Source: Nitrospiraceae bacterium (lineage in GTDB: Bacteria; Nitrospirota; Nitrospiria; Nitrospirales; UBA8639). Taken from it: DNA of 64,000 nt. The notes beneath the pieces were generated by a model that had not been told where the DNA came from, searched no databases, and saw only the letters and a list, made by a program, of their open reading frames with translations. Positions 27,228-36,326 of the stretch are shown piece after piece. A program made the position numbers and the translations under genes. The first letter of the stretch is position 1. Every line of letters starts with the position of its first letter. The stretch is taken from positions 62,001-126,000 of the forward strand of contig JACKFF010000004.1 of assembly GCA_020632595.1 (NCBI GenBank). The letters are read 5' to 3'.

Positions 27228-27507
27228 GTCTTGTGTGGTCCTGTCAGGTTTTCCCCTCTGCCATTTCATCCGTTTTCCCGTTAATTTATCCAGTAAGAGC
27301 AGAAAACTCAATCGCATAAATCTTTTCTTCCATTTTCGCCGGTATTTCTTTTTAGCAACAGGCACGATGGAGGCTAATCTACAATAGAGATAAAGGTCAT
27401 GTTCTTCTCCGAGGCACCCCCCAACACACACGGCAGCAGGCAGGACGCCTGATTTGCCGAAAGTCATGGTTTCGAAGGATTTCATTCATAGAGGAGTAAG
27501 AGAGACG

Positions 27508-29178
27508 ATGCCCATGATTCATGGACTGCATTTCAATAACCTTCGAGGGGATATCTACGGTGGAGTGGTGGCGGCTGTGGTCGCACTACCATTGGCCCTC
27601 GCTTTTGGAGTGGCTTCAGGGGCCGGTGCGATTGCCGGGCTCTATGGCGCTATCTTTGTCGGATTGTTCGCATCCGTATTCGGGGGGACCCCTGCGCAAT
27701 GTTCCGGCCCCACCGGTCCCATGACGGTGGTGATGGCTGGAATTCTGGTTCAATTCTCTGACCATCCCGCCCTCGCATTTACGGTGGTGATCATGGGTGG
27801 GGGGATGCAAATTTTGTTCGGATTGCTCGGATTCGGGCATTATATTGCCCTTGTTCCCTATCCGGTGATTTCAGGATTCATGAGCGGAATTGGATGCATT
27901 ATTCTTATTTTGCAGGTGGGACCGCTTGTTGGATTCGAGGCCAAGCCGGAGGGAATTTATGCCAATCTGGTCGCCATTCCGGAATTTTTATCAAATCCTT
28001 TCCCCCAAGCGACCATTCTGGGGCTTCTGACTATTGCGATCATGTATCTGACACCAGTACGAATGAGTCAATTGATTCCTCCCCAACTGCTGGCCCTATG
28101 TGCAGGCACCCTGGGAGCCTATTTCTTTTTTCCTCACGCACCCGTGATTGGAACTGTTCCGGAAGGTTTTCCGTCTTTGATGATCCCTGATATGGAGAGC
28201 AGTGTATTTCTTCTAATGATAGAGGGGGCGGTGGTGTTGGCTCTTCTAGGAAGTATCGATAGTCTGCTCACCTCCCTGGTGTGTGACAACATGACCCGTA
28301 CCCAACATGATTCGAATCAAGAATTAATTGGTCAGGGAATTGGCAATATGATGGCCGGCCTATTTGGTGGGCTTCCGGGAGCAGGCGCGACAATGCGGTC
28401 GGTGGCAAATATTCGGAGTGGCGGCCGAACGCCCCTGTCGGGAATCCTCATGTCATTGGTGTTATTGGCCACATTGCTGGGGCTGGGACCGTTAGCGGAA
28501 CAGATTCCTTTGGCTGTGTTAGCCGGGATTTTATTCAAGGTGGGGCTGGATATTATCGATTGGAGATTTCTCCGACACTTGGTCAAAGCCCCACGAACCG
28601 ATGTGCTGATCATGGGAGTGGTACTGATCATTACGGTTCTTGTGGATCTCATCTCGGCTGTTGGCGTGGGTATCGTCCTGGCAAGCCTTTTGTTTGTCAA
28701 GCGCATGGCCGAACTTGAATTAGCCAATTTACGGGTCATTAGTGAGCCGACACAGGAGATCCCGTTTCATCCTGAAGAAAAAACGATTCTTGAACGCAAC
28801 AACGGTCGGATTGTCCTGATTCATGTCGATGGCCCGATGAGTTTCGGTTCGGCAAAAACCATGGTGAGACGCCTGGAGTCGCTAAAAGGCTTCAACACTT
28901 TTACCCATGTCGTTCTCGATTTAACGGATGTGTCGGCCATTGACGGAACTGCCGCCCTTGCGGTTGAAGATATGCTTCGCATGGTTGAGGCACATCGCCA
29001 GAAGCTATACTTTGTGGGAATTAAACCGGGAGTCCTTAAAGTTCTGGAAGGATTGGGGGTTTTGGACCACATTGGACCTGAACAACGGTACGACCTTCGA
29101 TTGGATGCCTTGCGTCATGCCGATCAAGGATCTCATTTTCCACCTAAAGATGAATTCTCCGGTGCGCAACGGGCATGA
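27508..29178 (+). CDS. SulP-family anion transporter with C-terminal STAS domain
   Basis: Encodes 556 residues. The core of about 12-14 membrane segments starts LRGDIYGGVVAAVVALPLALAFG and contains GGTPAQCSGPTGPMTVV, a SulP signature. A C-terminal cytoplasmic STAS domain has VLDLTDVSAIDGTAALAVEDM. SulP carriers move sulfate, bicarbonate or other anions. Sequence alone does not settle the substrate; bicarbonate uptake would suit an autotroph. The start was set at ATG 27508 with GAGGAG 11 bases upstream; in-frame ATGs at 27454 and 27514 are alternatives. Confidence 0.9.
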   Translation: MPMIHGLHFNNLRGDIYGGVVAAVVALPLALAFGVASGAGAIAGLYGAIFVGLFASVFGGTPAQCSGPTGPMTVVMAGILVQFSDHPALAFTVVIMGGGMQILFGLLGFGHYIALVPYPVISGFMSGIGCIILILQVGPLVGFEAKPEGIYANLVAIPEFLSNPFPQATILGLLTIAIMYLTPVRMSQLIPPQLLALCAGTLGAYFFFPHAPVIGTVPEGFPSLMIPDMESSVFLLMIEGAVVLALLGSIDSLLTSLVCDNMTRTQHDSNQELIGQGIGNMMAGLFGGLPGAGATMRSVANIRSGGRTPLSGILMSLVLLATLLGLGPLAEQIPLAVLAGILFKVGLDIIDWRFLRHLVKAPRTDVLIMGVVLIITVLVDLISAVGVGIVLASLLFVKRMAELELANLRVISEPTQEIPFHPEEKTILERNNGRIVLIHVDGPMSFGSAKTMVRRLESLKGFNTFTHVVLDLTDVSAIDGTAALAVEDMLRMVEAHRQKLYFVGIKPGVLKVLEGLGVLDHIGPEQRYDLRLDALRHADQGSHFPPKDEFSGAQRA

Positions 29179-29359
29179 CCAATATTCTGTGTTCCCTATT
29201 AGGTTGAAAAGGATTGGCCACGGATGTGATCGCTAGAGCTTTTGGGGCATGGCTCTGCTCAGGAGCATGAAGGTTTGTCATTATCCCTGCCTGGTTGTCT
29301 GCTTCCCTGTCTGAATAGAGGGGGCATTCAGGGTTATCTGCCCAGCGACGAATGCAATG

Positions 29360-30778
29360 CTAACAAATAGAAATTTTTGACTCCGGAAATCGGTACAGTG
29401 TTCTTCCTTTTTCCTGAAATGAGCCGAGCCCGAGCAGCAACGGACCAAATCGCCCGATGAACATGCAGAGAATAATGACAAATTTACCAAAGCTTGTCAG
29501 GGATGCAGAGAGGCTTAGTACGCCGCCATTGCCCACGGAGTACCCGGTTGTTCCCAAGGCCGACGCGACTTCAAACAGGAGAGAGAGAAATGGATGACTT
29601 TCAACCATGGATAAGAGGTGCGTGAACACGGTCAAAAGAAGCATGGCGAGAATAGCCAATGCCAGGGCCCGGTGGACGACCAGCGTCGGGACCCGGCGCC
29701 AAAAAAAATTCACGTCTTCACGATGCCGCAAGATGGTCCACACAAACATCCCGATAATCCCGAACGTGGTCGTCTTGATTCCACCAGCGGTCCCTCCGGG
29801 TGATCCACCGATGAACATGAAAATGACAATGAGATAGAGAGAGGCATTACCCAATTGACTCAAATCTATAGTATTGAAGCCTGCCGTCCTGGCAGAAATT
29901 GCATGAAAGGTCCCCACCAGGGCTTTATCGATCGTTGGTAAAGCTCCCAGGGTTTTGGGGTTATTCCATTCAAGAAACAAGAGACTCAAAGCTCCTCCGA
30001 CAATCAGGCAGCCGGTAATGACAAGCACCAGTTTGGAATGTGCCTGAAGGCGGTGACGTTCTCCTCGAAAAAATTGCGCCACGTCAAGCAGGACAATAAA
30101 TCCTAAGCCTCCGATAATGATCAAAATCGGCACGACCAGATTCACGGTGACGTCGGTCTGATAAGCGATCAAATTTGTTGAAAATGAAGAAAATCCGGCG
30201 TTATTGAAGGCGGATATCGCTTGAAAGGTTCCATGGTAGATTGCCTGACCAAGCGGATAGTCTTGAAGAAATCGAATGCTTAACAACATAGCACCTGACA
30301 GTTCGAGTGTAAAAGTCCACAGGACAATGGTCTTGATAAATGGAATTAATCCTTGCAAATTGAGTAAACTTAAGGCTTCAGCCATCATCAGCCGATCCCT
30401 CAATCCTATTTGACGCCCCATAGTCAGAAGCAGCATGGTGACAAGCGTCGCGTATCCCAGTCCGCCAATCTGAATAAGAATGAGAACAATCGTATGGCCA
30501 AAGATCGTAAAGTCTGTAGCGGTGTCGGCAACGATCAGGCCGGTGACGCAGACAGCTGATGTGGCGGTAAATAGCGCGTCAATGATTGACAATGGTTTTG
30601 ACGCCGGTGTTGCCCATGGAAGCAGTAAGAGGATCGTGCCTGTCATAATGGCGGCGACTCCTCCCAATACCACAATCGTGCCTGGAGAGAGTCGATGGAG
30701 TTTAAGAAACCAAGGGGGAGAATATCGAGTTACAGGGGTTCGCGGAGACAAACGTACGCGGTCGGAGGCAGTCTTCAC
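29360..30778 (-). CDS. TrkH/KtrB-type potassium transporter subunit
   Basis: Encodes 472 residues with repeated membrane-pore-membrane units. Pore-loop glycine segments are visible as ATSAVCVTG, AFNNAGFS, ARTAGFNT and LGTTGYSVG, as expected of the four filters of the Trk/Ktr/HKT superfamily; SPGGTAGGIKTTTFG is the conserved internal loop. It imports K+ (or Na+) and normally needs a TrkA/KtrA regulatory subunit, which is not encoded nearby. The start is GTG at 30778. The gene is transcribed alone and converges on the SulP gene. Confidence 0.92.
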   Translation of the reverse strand: MKTASDRVRLSPRTPVTRYSPPWFLKLHRLSPGTIVVLGGVAAIMTGTILLLLPWATPASKPLSIIDALFTATSAVCVTGLIVADTATDFTIFGHTIVLILIQIGGLGYATLVTMLLLTMGRQIGLRDRLMMAEALSLLNLQGLIPFIKTIVLWTFTLELSGAMLLSIRFLQDYPLGQAIYHGTFQAISAFNNAGFSSFSTNLIAYQTDVTVNLVVPILIIIGGLGFIVLLDVAQFFRGERHRLQAHSKLVLVITGCLIVGGALSLLFLEWNNPKTLGALPTIDKALVGTFHAISARTAGFNTIDLSQLGNASLYLIVIFMFIGGSPGGTAGGIKTTTFGIIGMFVWTILRHREDVNFFWRRVPTLVVHRALALAILAMLLLTVFTHLLSMVESHPFLSLLFEVASALGTTGYSVGNGGVLSLSASLTSFGKFVIILCMFIGRFGPLLLGLGSFQEKGRTLYRFPESKISIC

Positions 30779-31263
30779 GTGACTAGAAATATATTAAAAG
30801 ATCCGAGCCATTCGTTTCGACGAATTATGGCGAGACCGCATTGAGTCTGAAGCATTATAGGCCAAATGTAAAACGAAATACACCGAAATAATGAAAGAAG
30901 AATCCTGCCAAACCCTGGGGATTTACCCTTCGTAGCTGAAATGTAACCACAGTCTGGAATTCAAAAGACGTCGAACCAGAATGCTTGGGGAAAGCCCTAT
31001 GAAAGTCACAAAATCAACAAATAGGTTATGCTAAAGAGCTGCGCGAAAGACTGTTGAAAAGTTTGACTCATAGAGAGCCTGTACTTTTTCCCATGTGTTG
31101 GCTACTATTTTCACTTGAGAATTGACTGTTCTACCTCCACGATATCTTCCGCGGATTCTGTGCGGACTTTTACAAACCGTGTCTTCGCTTGGTTTTTTCA
31201 ATTTTTGATGCCGGGCATGAAATCCGTTCGGAATGGGCCACGGTGCCTGTCCTTGTTCACCAT
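30779..31263. other. Intergenic region between trkH and CHASE2 gene
   Basis: About 485 bases between divergent genes. No gene or clear promoter recognised. The downstream frame opens at a TTG at 31189, but the preferred start is 31264. Confidence 0.4.
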
Positions 31264-32961
31264 ATGAAAAATCTTTCTATTGAAAAACTCATACAGGTGG
31301 GATATCGCTATGTGACGAAATCGCAAGGTCGGTTTTATCTCTATTTGGCGATTTTTTGTAGCGTTCTCGTGGTATTGGATGCCGGCTCGTTCGAATTGAT
31401 TCGCGGAATGAAACTGAAGACATTTGATGTGATCATGAAAAACCGGATCCTGTTTCACAAAGCCGACCCCGACATTGTGATTGTGGATATTGATGAAGCC
31501 AGTTTGGAGGCCATGGCTCAAGAATATGGCCGGTGGCCCTGGCCCCGTCAGGTTTTTGCGGAATTTCTGGAAACCTTAGAAGAGCAACAGCCCTCAGCGG
31601 TGGTGTTTGATATTTTATTTAGTGACCCTGATGTGTTCAATCAAGAATCGGATTCGTACTTCAACGACGTCGTCAGTGAATCGGAAAATACATTTTTCCC
31701 CATGATGCGGTTGTCTCCAACGAATGATGAACTCAGCAAGGTGACCCCTTCCATGATTCCCGGCGTAGAGCCCGTTCATGGCGAGGCACAAGAAGAAAAA
31801 GGGATTGCCCTGGTCCTGCCCGCCTTCACCGGCATTTTACAGAGCGGAAGAATGGGGACCAACAATGTCTATCCGGACCGGGATGGCATTGTGCGCCAGT
31901 ACCCCATCTATCGCGATCATTTTGGATGGCGTGTACTTTCCCTTCCTGCCAAGCTCGGAGAACGGCTGGGGTGGAGACTCCCGAATGATTCAAATGTGTT
32001 TTTAAACTGGCGTGGAAAATTCGGCGCCTTCAGATCGGTTCGCTTCAGTGACGTTTTTGAGGATTTCTTAAGGAGGGAAAAGCAACGGGCTTCGGATGAA
32101 TTCACGGACAAGATTGTGATTGTCGGGTCCACAGCCGCGGCCCTGTTCGACACCAAGCCCACACCCATGGAGAAGATTCATCCCGGTGTGGAAATTCTGG
32201 CCACGGCGATTGGAAATATCAAAAACGGAGATTGGATCACCCAGGCCCAAAACCCCTGGCTTTTTACGGCTCTGGCCCTTGGACTCATCTGGGCGACAGC
32301 CTTGGCCTTTTTGACCGGGGTGAAACGAAAAGCCATTGATATGGTGTTTGCCGGTTCGCAAGTGGGTTTGATGGGCTTTACTTTCGCGAGCTTGAATCTG
32401 ACCACCTACTATCTTGATTTAACGGCACCCATCACCGCCGGATTGATCTATTTTTCCCTCGCGCGGGTGTATGCCTATGCCGAGGCCACGATCATGGAAA
32501 AATATGTCTGGCTCAATGTGGAAGAGGGGGTGGAGGGATGGCAATATACCGTGGTGGCGGTGGTGCAACCGGAGAGCTTGGAGGAAATCCCGGAAGGGAG
32601 ATTCCTGACCCTGCTAAAGCATGGCCTGTATGGCAAAAAGGTTGGATTCACGATAGAAGCCTTCTCACGGAAACCTGCCGGCATTGAAAAAGCCTTTCAG
32701 AATATGTTCCTCATCTATTGGGTGGAAAATCATGTACAAACGAAGCCATGGCAGGTGGAAAAATCCGGTGAACAAACGGTAGCGCTGGTTCGGGAAGTGG
32801 TTCGAAGCATCTGTGAGAATGATAGAATAGGATGTAAGCTTGGATGGTGCCAAGGTCCGCTGACCTATGGAAATGAAAATTCCAGACTGGAGGCATGGCA
32901 ACATTTAGTGATTAAAGCCATGGTTAATCTCAAGGAGCAGCCGATTGAGATTACCGCATGA
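31264..32961 (+). CDS. CHASE2-domain membrane protein without a known output domain
   Basis: Encodes 565 residues from the ATG at 31264 (an in-frame TTG lies 75 bases earlier). One membrane helix (FYLYLAIFCSVLVVLDAGSF) precedes a large extracytoplasmic CHASE2 sensor domain: MKLKTFDVIMKNR, IVIVDIDEASLEAM, GRWPWPRQVFAEFL, VVFDILFSDPD. Three more membrane helices follow (about 340-420). The C-terminal part of about 150 residues (EKYVWLNVEEGVEGWQYTVV onward) is not a recognisable kinase, cyclase or phosphodiesterase. CHASE2 normally senses an unknown signal for such output domains, so the output here is open. The SH3 and M48 genes follow closely. Confidence 0.82.
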   Translation: MKNLSIEKLIQVGYRYVTKSQGRFYLYLAIFCSVLVVLDAGSFELIRGMKLKTFDVIMKNRILFHKADPDIVIVDIDEASLEAMAQEYGRWPWPRQVFAEFLETLEEQQPSAVVFDILFSDPDVFNQESDSYFNDVVSESENTFFPMMRLSPTNDELSKVTPSMIPGVEPVHGEAQEEKGIALVLPAFTGILQSGRMGTNNVYPDRDGIVRQYPIYRDHFGWRVLSLPAKLGERLGWRLPNDSNVFLNWRGKFGAFRSVRFSDVFEDFLRREKQRASDEFTDKIVIVGSTAAALFDTKPTPMEKIHPGVEILATAIGNIKNGDWITQAQNPWLFTALALGLIWATALAFLTGVKRKAIDMVFAGSQVGLMGFTFASLNLTTYYLDLTAPITAGLIYFSLARVYAYAEATIMEKYVWLNVEEGVEGWQYTVVAVVQPESLEEIPEGRFLTLLKHGLYGKKVGFTIEAFSRKPAGIEKAFQNMFLIYWVENHVQTKPWQVEKSGEQTVALVREVVRSICENDRIGCKLGWCQGPLTYGNENSRLEAWQHLVIKAMVNLKEQPIEITA

Positions 32962-33043
32962 TCCTTTACCCGAAAATCCCACCACTCATTCAGTGATGCA
33001 CCCGGAACCGCGGTGTATACACAAGGCAAGGAGGAGGACGGTG

Positions 33044-33559
33044 ATGATGAAATGGTTAGCCTTCCTGACAATCGTCATGATTGGAGTCTTTCCCGAAGAG
33101 GGGAAAGCTTCGGATCCCGGTGTCGCTCTTAGAACGTGCCAGGTCATGAGCGAACCCTTTAAAGATGCTCGAGAAGTCCTATCGTTAAAGGAAGGGGATC
33201 CTGTGGAGATTCTGAGAAGAAAAGGCGGATGGTTAGAGGTGTCCCGAAAAGGTAAAACCGGATGGGTAAGAATGCTCTATATCCGGCGGGGAGGCGCTTC
33301 GGAAAAGGTTTCCGCCGTAACTGAAGCCTCAGGAGTGTTGGGCATGGCCACTGGGAGAGCCGGTACTGGAAATGTTGTGGCTGCTACCGGAGTTCGCGGA
33401 TTAGATGAGGAGGAGTTGAAAGAGGCCGAATTTAATGAACAGGAATTACAGACACTCAAAACCTATCGGACTTCAAAGAAACAAGCACAAGAATTTGCCA
33501 GTCAGGCAGGGTTACAAGTACAAAAAGTTCCGTTCATGCAGCCGACAGACGGGAATTAA
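33044..33559 (+). CDS. Exported SH3-domain protein
   Basis: Encodes 171 residues. A signal peptide (MMKWLAFLTIVMIGVF) is followed by a bacterial SH3 domain (about 28-90: RTCQVMSEPFKDAREVLSL, GDPVEILRRKGGWLEVSRK, GKTGWVRMLYI). The charged, Ala/Gly-rich C-terminal half contains RGLDEEELKEAEFNEQEL. The start at 33044 has AGGAGGAGG 6-9 bases upstream; the reading frame runs back into the CHASE2 gene, but that part is not signal-like. Such domains bind peptidoglycan or protein partners in the periplasm. The M48 protease gene begins 3 bases after the stop. Confidence 0.82.
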   Translation: MMKWLAFLTIVMIGVFPEEGKASDPGVALRTCQVMSEPFKDAREVLSLKEGDPVEILRRKGGWLEVSRKGKTGWVRMLYIRRGGASEKVSAVTEASGVLGMATGRAGTGNVVAATGVRGLDEEELKEAEFNEQELQTLKTYRTSKKQAQEFASQAGLQVQKVPFMQPTDGN

Positions 33560-33562
33560 CAT

Positions 33563-34579
33563 ATGAGCCATCAACATCATATGAAGAAAAATATACGCGG
33601 TGAATTTTTAGGGCCCGGTCCTCTAATGTTCCACAATCAACAGGCACGTGCGGGTTTGAAAGGATTCCTTCTGCGTGCATGCATTTTGACATTGGTATTC
33701 TCCGGAATGGGAAGCCTCACGCATGCCTTTGATTTGGGTGATGCCCTCAAACAATTAGGGCAGCCGGATGAAACCACCACAGGAAAAACACAAGACGGTA
33801 CTCCGCAGAAACAAACGGGCAAGAAAACTCCATCACTGACAGACCTGACCGACCTGGTCAAAGGGACTTCCACAGAAGAGGAAATAGCCATCGGGCAAGA
33901 GATTGCCGGACGACTGCTTGGGGCTGCGCCCCTGGTCAAGGATGAACGCTTGCAACGGTATGTCAATCAAGTTGGAAAGTGGCTAAGTCTGCAGAGTGGA
34001 AGAACCGACCTTGATTGGTATTTTGGAGTGATTGATTCCGACGATATCAATGCCTTTGCTGCCCCGGGTGGATTTATTTTTCTCACCAAAGGTTTGTATC
34101 ACCAACTTCATTCTGAAGCCGAATTGGCCGGAGTCCTGGGACATGAGATCGGTCATGTTGTCAAACAGCATCATCTGACCATCATTAAACAAAGCCAGGC
34201 GATTGATATGGGAAGCAGTTTGTTTTCCCAAAAACTCGGCAAAATAAAGAATGAACAAGCGAAGCAGGCCGTGAATAATCTTATCGGAAGTGGAGCAGAA
34301 GTGATGGCACGCGGATTGGATAAAGACGCCGAATATCAGGCCGACAGAATTGGGGTGGTGTTGGCCACCAGGGCCGGCTATGACGCCTATGGCCTGCCAA
34401 TGGTCTTGCAGGAAATTGGTCATGCAGGTCTCAATGACAGCAGCGTTGCCTTATTATTTAAGACTCATCCCCATCCAGACTCGAGATTGGCAGAACTCGG
34501 TGATTCCATGGGAGAGACCTTTGATAAATATTCTAACGGCAAAATCATGAAAGACCGATTTTACACACTGTCAAAATAA
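33563..34579 (+). CDS. Exported M48-family zinc metalloprotease
   Basis: Encodes 338 residues. A long basic head and hydrophobic segment (FLLRACILTLVFSGMGSLTHA) serve as signal. The protease domain has GHEIGHVVKQHH (HExxH at about 194-198, two zinc His and the catalytic Glu) and the third ligand in EYQADRIGV. LLFKTHPHPDSRLAEL near the end is typical of BepA/LoiP-like M48 periplasmic proteases that check outer-membrane proteins. The start may lie at an internal Met (33581 or 33626). It is the third gene of a tightly spaced CHASE2-SH3-M48 group. Confidence 0.9.
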   Translation: MSHQHHMKKNIRGEFLGPGPLMFHNQQARAGLKGFLLRACILTLVFSGMGSLTHAFDLGDALKQLGQPDETTTGKTQDGTPQKQTGKKTPSLTDLTDLVKGTSTEEEIAIGQEIAGRLLGAAPLVKDERLQRYVNQVGKWLSLQSGRTDLDWYFGVIDSDDINAFAAPGGFIFLTKGLYHQLHSEAELAGVLGHEIGHVVKQHHLTIIKQSQAIDMGSSLFSQKLGKIKNEQAKQAVNNLIGSGAEVMARGLDKDAEYQADRIGVVLATRAGYDAYGLPMVLQEIGHAGLNDSSVALLFKTHPHPDSRLAELGDSMGETFDKYSNGKIMKDRFYTLSK

Positions 34580-34774
34580 CAAGCTCGAGTTCAAGCGATC
34601 CGCAGTGGATTCGCTTTGCTCAGAAATACCAGAGACTTTTGCGTGATTAACCGCGAGAACCGGCGTGATCCTTGCGTAAATGGTGAAATGGCAAAAGTCC
34701 GTATCGGGAATATCCTTCGGCTTATTATTTCCGCTTTCGAAAAATTTTGCTATTTCATTGGGGGAGGCAAGAAC

Positions 34775-35332
34775 TTAATCGGCGCTGACCGGGGCACGGA
34801 TCAAATGCTCTGTTTGAAAGCCAAGGCGCTGAGTAAAGGAGACCATGTCCTGATAGCTGGCTTCATCGATCGAGGGGGTTCGTGCCAGGATCCAGAGGTA
34901 GTCACGATCAGGGGTGCCGACGATCGCAAGCCGGTAGTCGGGATCGACCCGAAGTATCCAATAATTCCCCTGCTCTGATGAGGTGAGTAACGCCACAAGT
35001 TTAGCGGCCCACTGATCGAAGACCACATTCAACTTTGCCCGATGTTCAGGGTCAACAACTGTGGCCACACCCTCAATGCTGATTTCCTCGCCGGTTGACG
35101 TGGTACATGCGTTCCGGACGGCAACCTTCCCCGAATCCAGTAACCGGTATTCGGCTGTCGATCTTACGCAATTTCGTTGCCCCCACATCGGCAGTCGTGC
35201 TATTTCATGCCATATTCCGCTATACCGGGAGAGATCAACTGACAACGCGGTGGGTAATTGTCCAGCCGGTTCAACGCTTGAACAGGCACCTAGCATCAAG
35301 CAGAAGACTCCCATTGTCAAAGTTTTCAACAT
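34775..35332 (-). CDS. blc: Lipocalin lipoprotein (Blc type)
   Basis: Encodes 185 residues. A lipoprotein signal has lipobox LGAC. The lipocalin signature is SRYSGIWHEIARLPMWGQRNC, then AEYRLLDSGKVAVRNAC. YWILRVDPDYRLAIVGTPDRDYLWILARTP gives the late barrel strands characteristic of Blc/apolipoprotein-D-like bacterial lipocalins. Family members sit in the outer membrane and bind lysophospholipids or other lipids. Length is normal. It is transcribed alone, convergent with the M48 gene. Confidence 0.92.
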   Translation of the reverse strand: MLKTLTMGVFCLMLGACSSVEPAGQLPTALSVDLSRYSGIWHEIARLPMWGQRNCVRSTAEYRLLDSGKVAVRNACTTSTGEEISIEGVATVVDPEHRAKLNVVFDQWAAKLVALLTSSEQGNYWILRVDPDYRLAIVGTPDRDYLWILARTPSIDEASYQDMVSFTQRLGFQTEHLIRAPVSAD

Positions 35333-35828
35333 GTCAACAATCCTGGAAGCAGGAGACCTTTACGGGACCTTTTAAAATTTCTCTATCTTATCATGCTCTC
35401 CCGGCAGGTGCATCTTCAGGCCAATGATTCCCACTTTATGGAGTGTACTGGTCGGTACGTGGTCCACAACCAGCCGTTACTCGTGAAGATCTCCTGCCGG
35501 CTTCAGATGCTCTTGGTTGAAGGGGGTTCCGCGGATGTCCAAGGGCCCTGGAGGAGACTCATCCTGCTAAGGTAAAGCGATGAGAACGGTTCAATTCCGA
35601 CTTATCCTGTCTTGCAAGTCCCTAACAGGAATCCTGTCTTTTGATGACGTTCATGAAGAAACTTTCATGGGGTATTCATGGTACCTTCATTTGCGTGTCG
35701 TATTTTGATCTTTGAACCTCATGTGAGGACACATGTCGTTAGCGTATGCAGCCAAAAAGGAAAAGAATTTCGATGAACAATTCAAAAGGCACCGATTGGC
35801 CTAGCCGTTGAGTGCAGGGAGACCACAC
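35333..35828. other. Intergenic region with phased direct repeats
   Basis: About 495 bases between divergent genes. No gene was recognised. It holds the TTCAT repeats described separately, and two copies of ATCCTGTCTT about 30 bases apart near 35606 and 35632. Confidence 0.5.
35663..35706 (+). promoter_or_regulatory. Pho-box-like 11-bp direct repeats with possible -10 element
   Basis: TTCAT occurs at 35664, 35675 and 35686, exactly 11 bases apart, so all three lie on one face of the helix; a fourth copy at 35650 is 14 bases off. TATTTT at 35701-35706 starts 5 bases after the last 11-base unit. This layout resembles PhoB and other OmpR-family activator sites, in which the repeats replace the -35 box. 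The downstream gene begins at 35829. No binding protein is known from this window. Confidence 0.45.
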
Positions 35829-36326
35829 ATGGAAAGAGAGTTAAGCACTGTGAAGATCGGCCTGGCACTCGTGTTGCTGGGGCTCTTGTTTGGGGTGGGA
35901 ATGGGTAGTGTGTTTGGGGTCAATGAAGATGTGTTCAAGGATTATATTGCACAAGGGGTCCTGGCCAATCCGGATGTGCATGATTCAAAAAGTGCTGACA
36001 AAATTTGGCGGTACGCTCAACGGGCCCATTTCCATGCCACAGGAATTGGGGCGTTTTCACTTGGCCTGATCATCATTGTCATGTTTTCCACCCTCACACC
36101 CACCTATAAGAAAGCGTCGGCCATCCTTCTGGGGCTAAGCAGTTTTTATCCACTCTCCTGGTATACGATGTTCTGGTTGGCGCCGTCCATTGGTCGGGGA
36201 CCGGCCCACGCGCATATTCTGACAGAGTTCTTTGCTTATACCGGGGTGGGTGGTCTATTGCTTGGAGCTTTTATCCTCTGCGCGAATGTGTTTCTGGGCT
36301 CCTTTCGAGAGAAACCCGGAACGTAG
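35829..36326 (+). CDS. Four-helix membrane protein with paired His motifs
   Basis: Encodes 165 residues. Membrane segments lie at about 9-30, 70-90, 97-118 and 131-155. Two histidine pairs flank the membrane: AHFHATG (H67, H69) before helix 2 and PAHAHILTE (H127, H129) before helix 4. These could bind haem or metal, but that is inference. GGGAG lies about 7 bases before the ATG at 35829; the frame extends to a TTG at 35808. I do not recognise a named family. It stands alone behind the repeats at 35663. Confidence 0.68.
   Translation: MERELSTVKIGLALVLLGLLFGVGMGSVFGVNEDVFKDYIAQGVLANPDVHDSKSADKIWRYAQRAHFHATGIGAFSLGLIIIVMFSTLTPTYKKASAILLGLSSFYPLSWYTMFWLAPSIGRGPAHAHILTEFFAYTGVGGLLLGAFILCANVFLGSFREKPGT

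Noticed and set aside
34594..34615. Hairpin AGCGATCC/GGATTCGCT after the M48 protease gene
   Set aside because: The stem has a bulge and there is only TTT after it, too weak to call a terminator.
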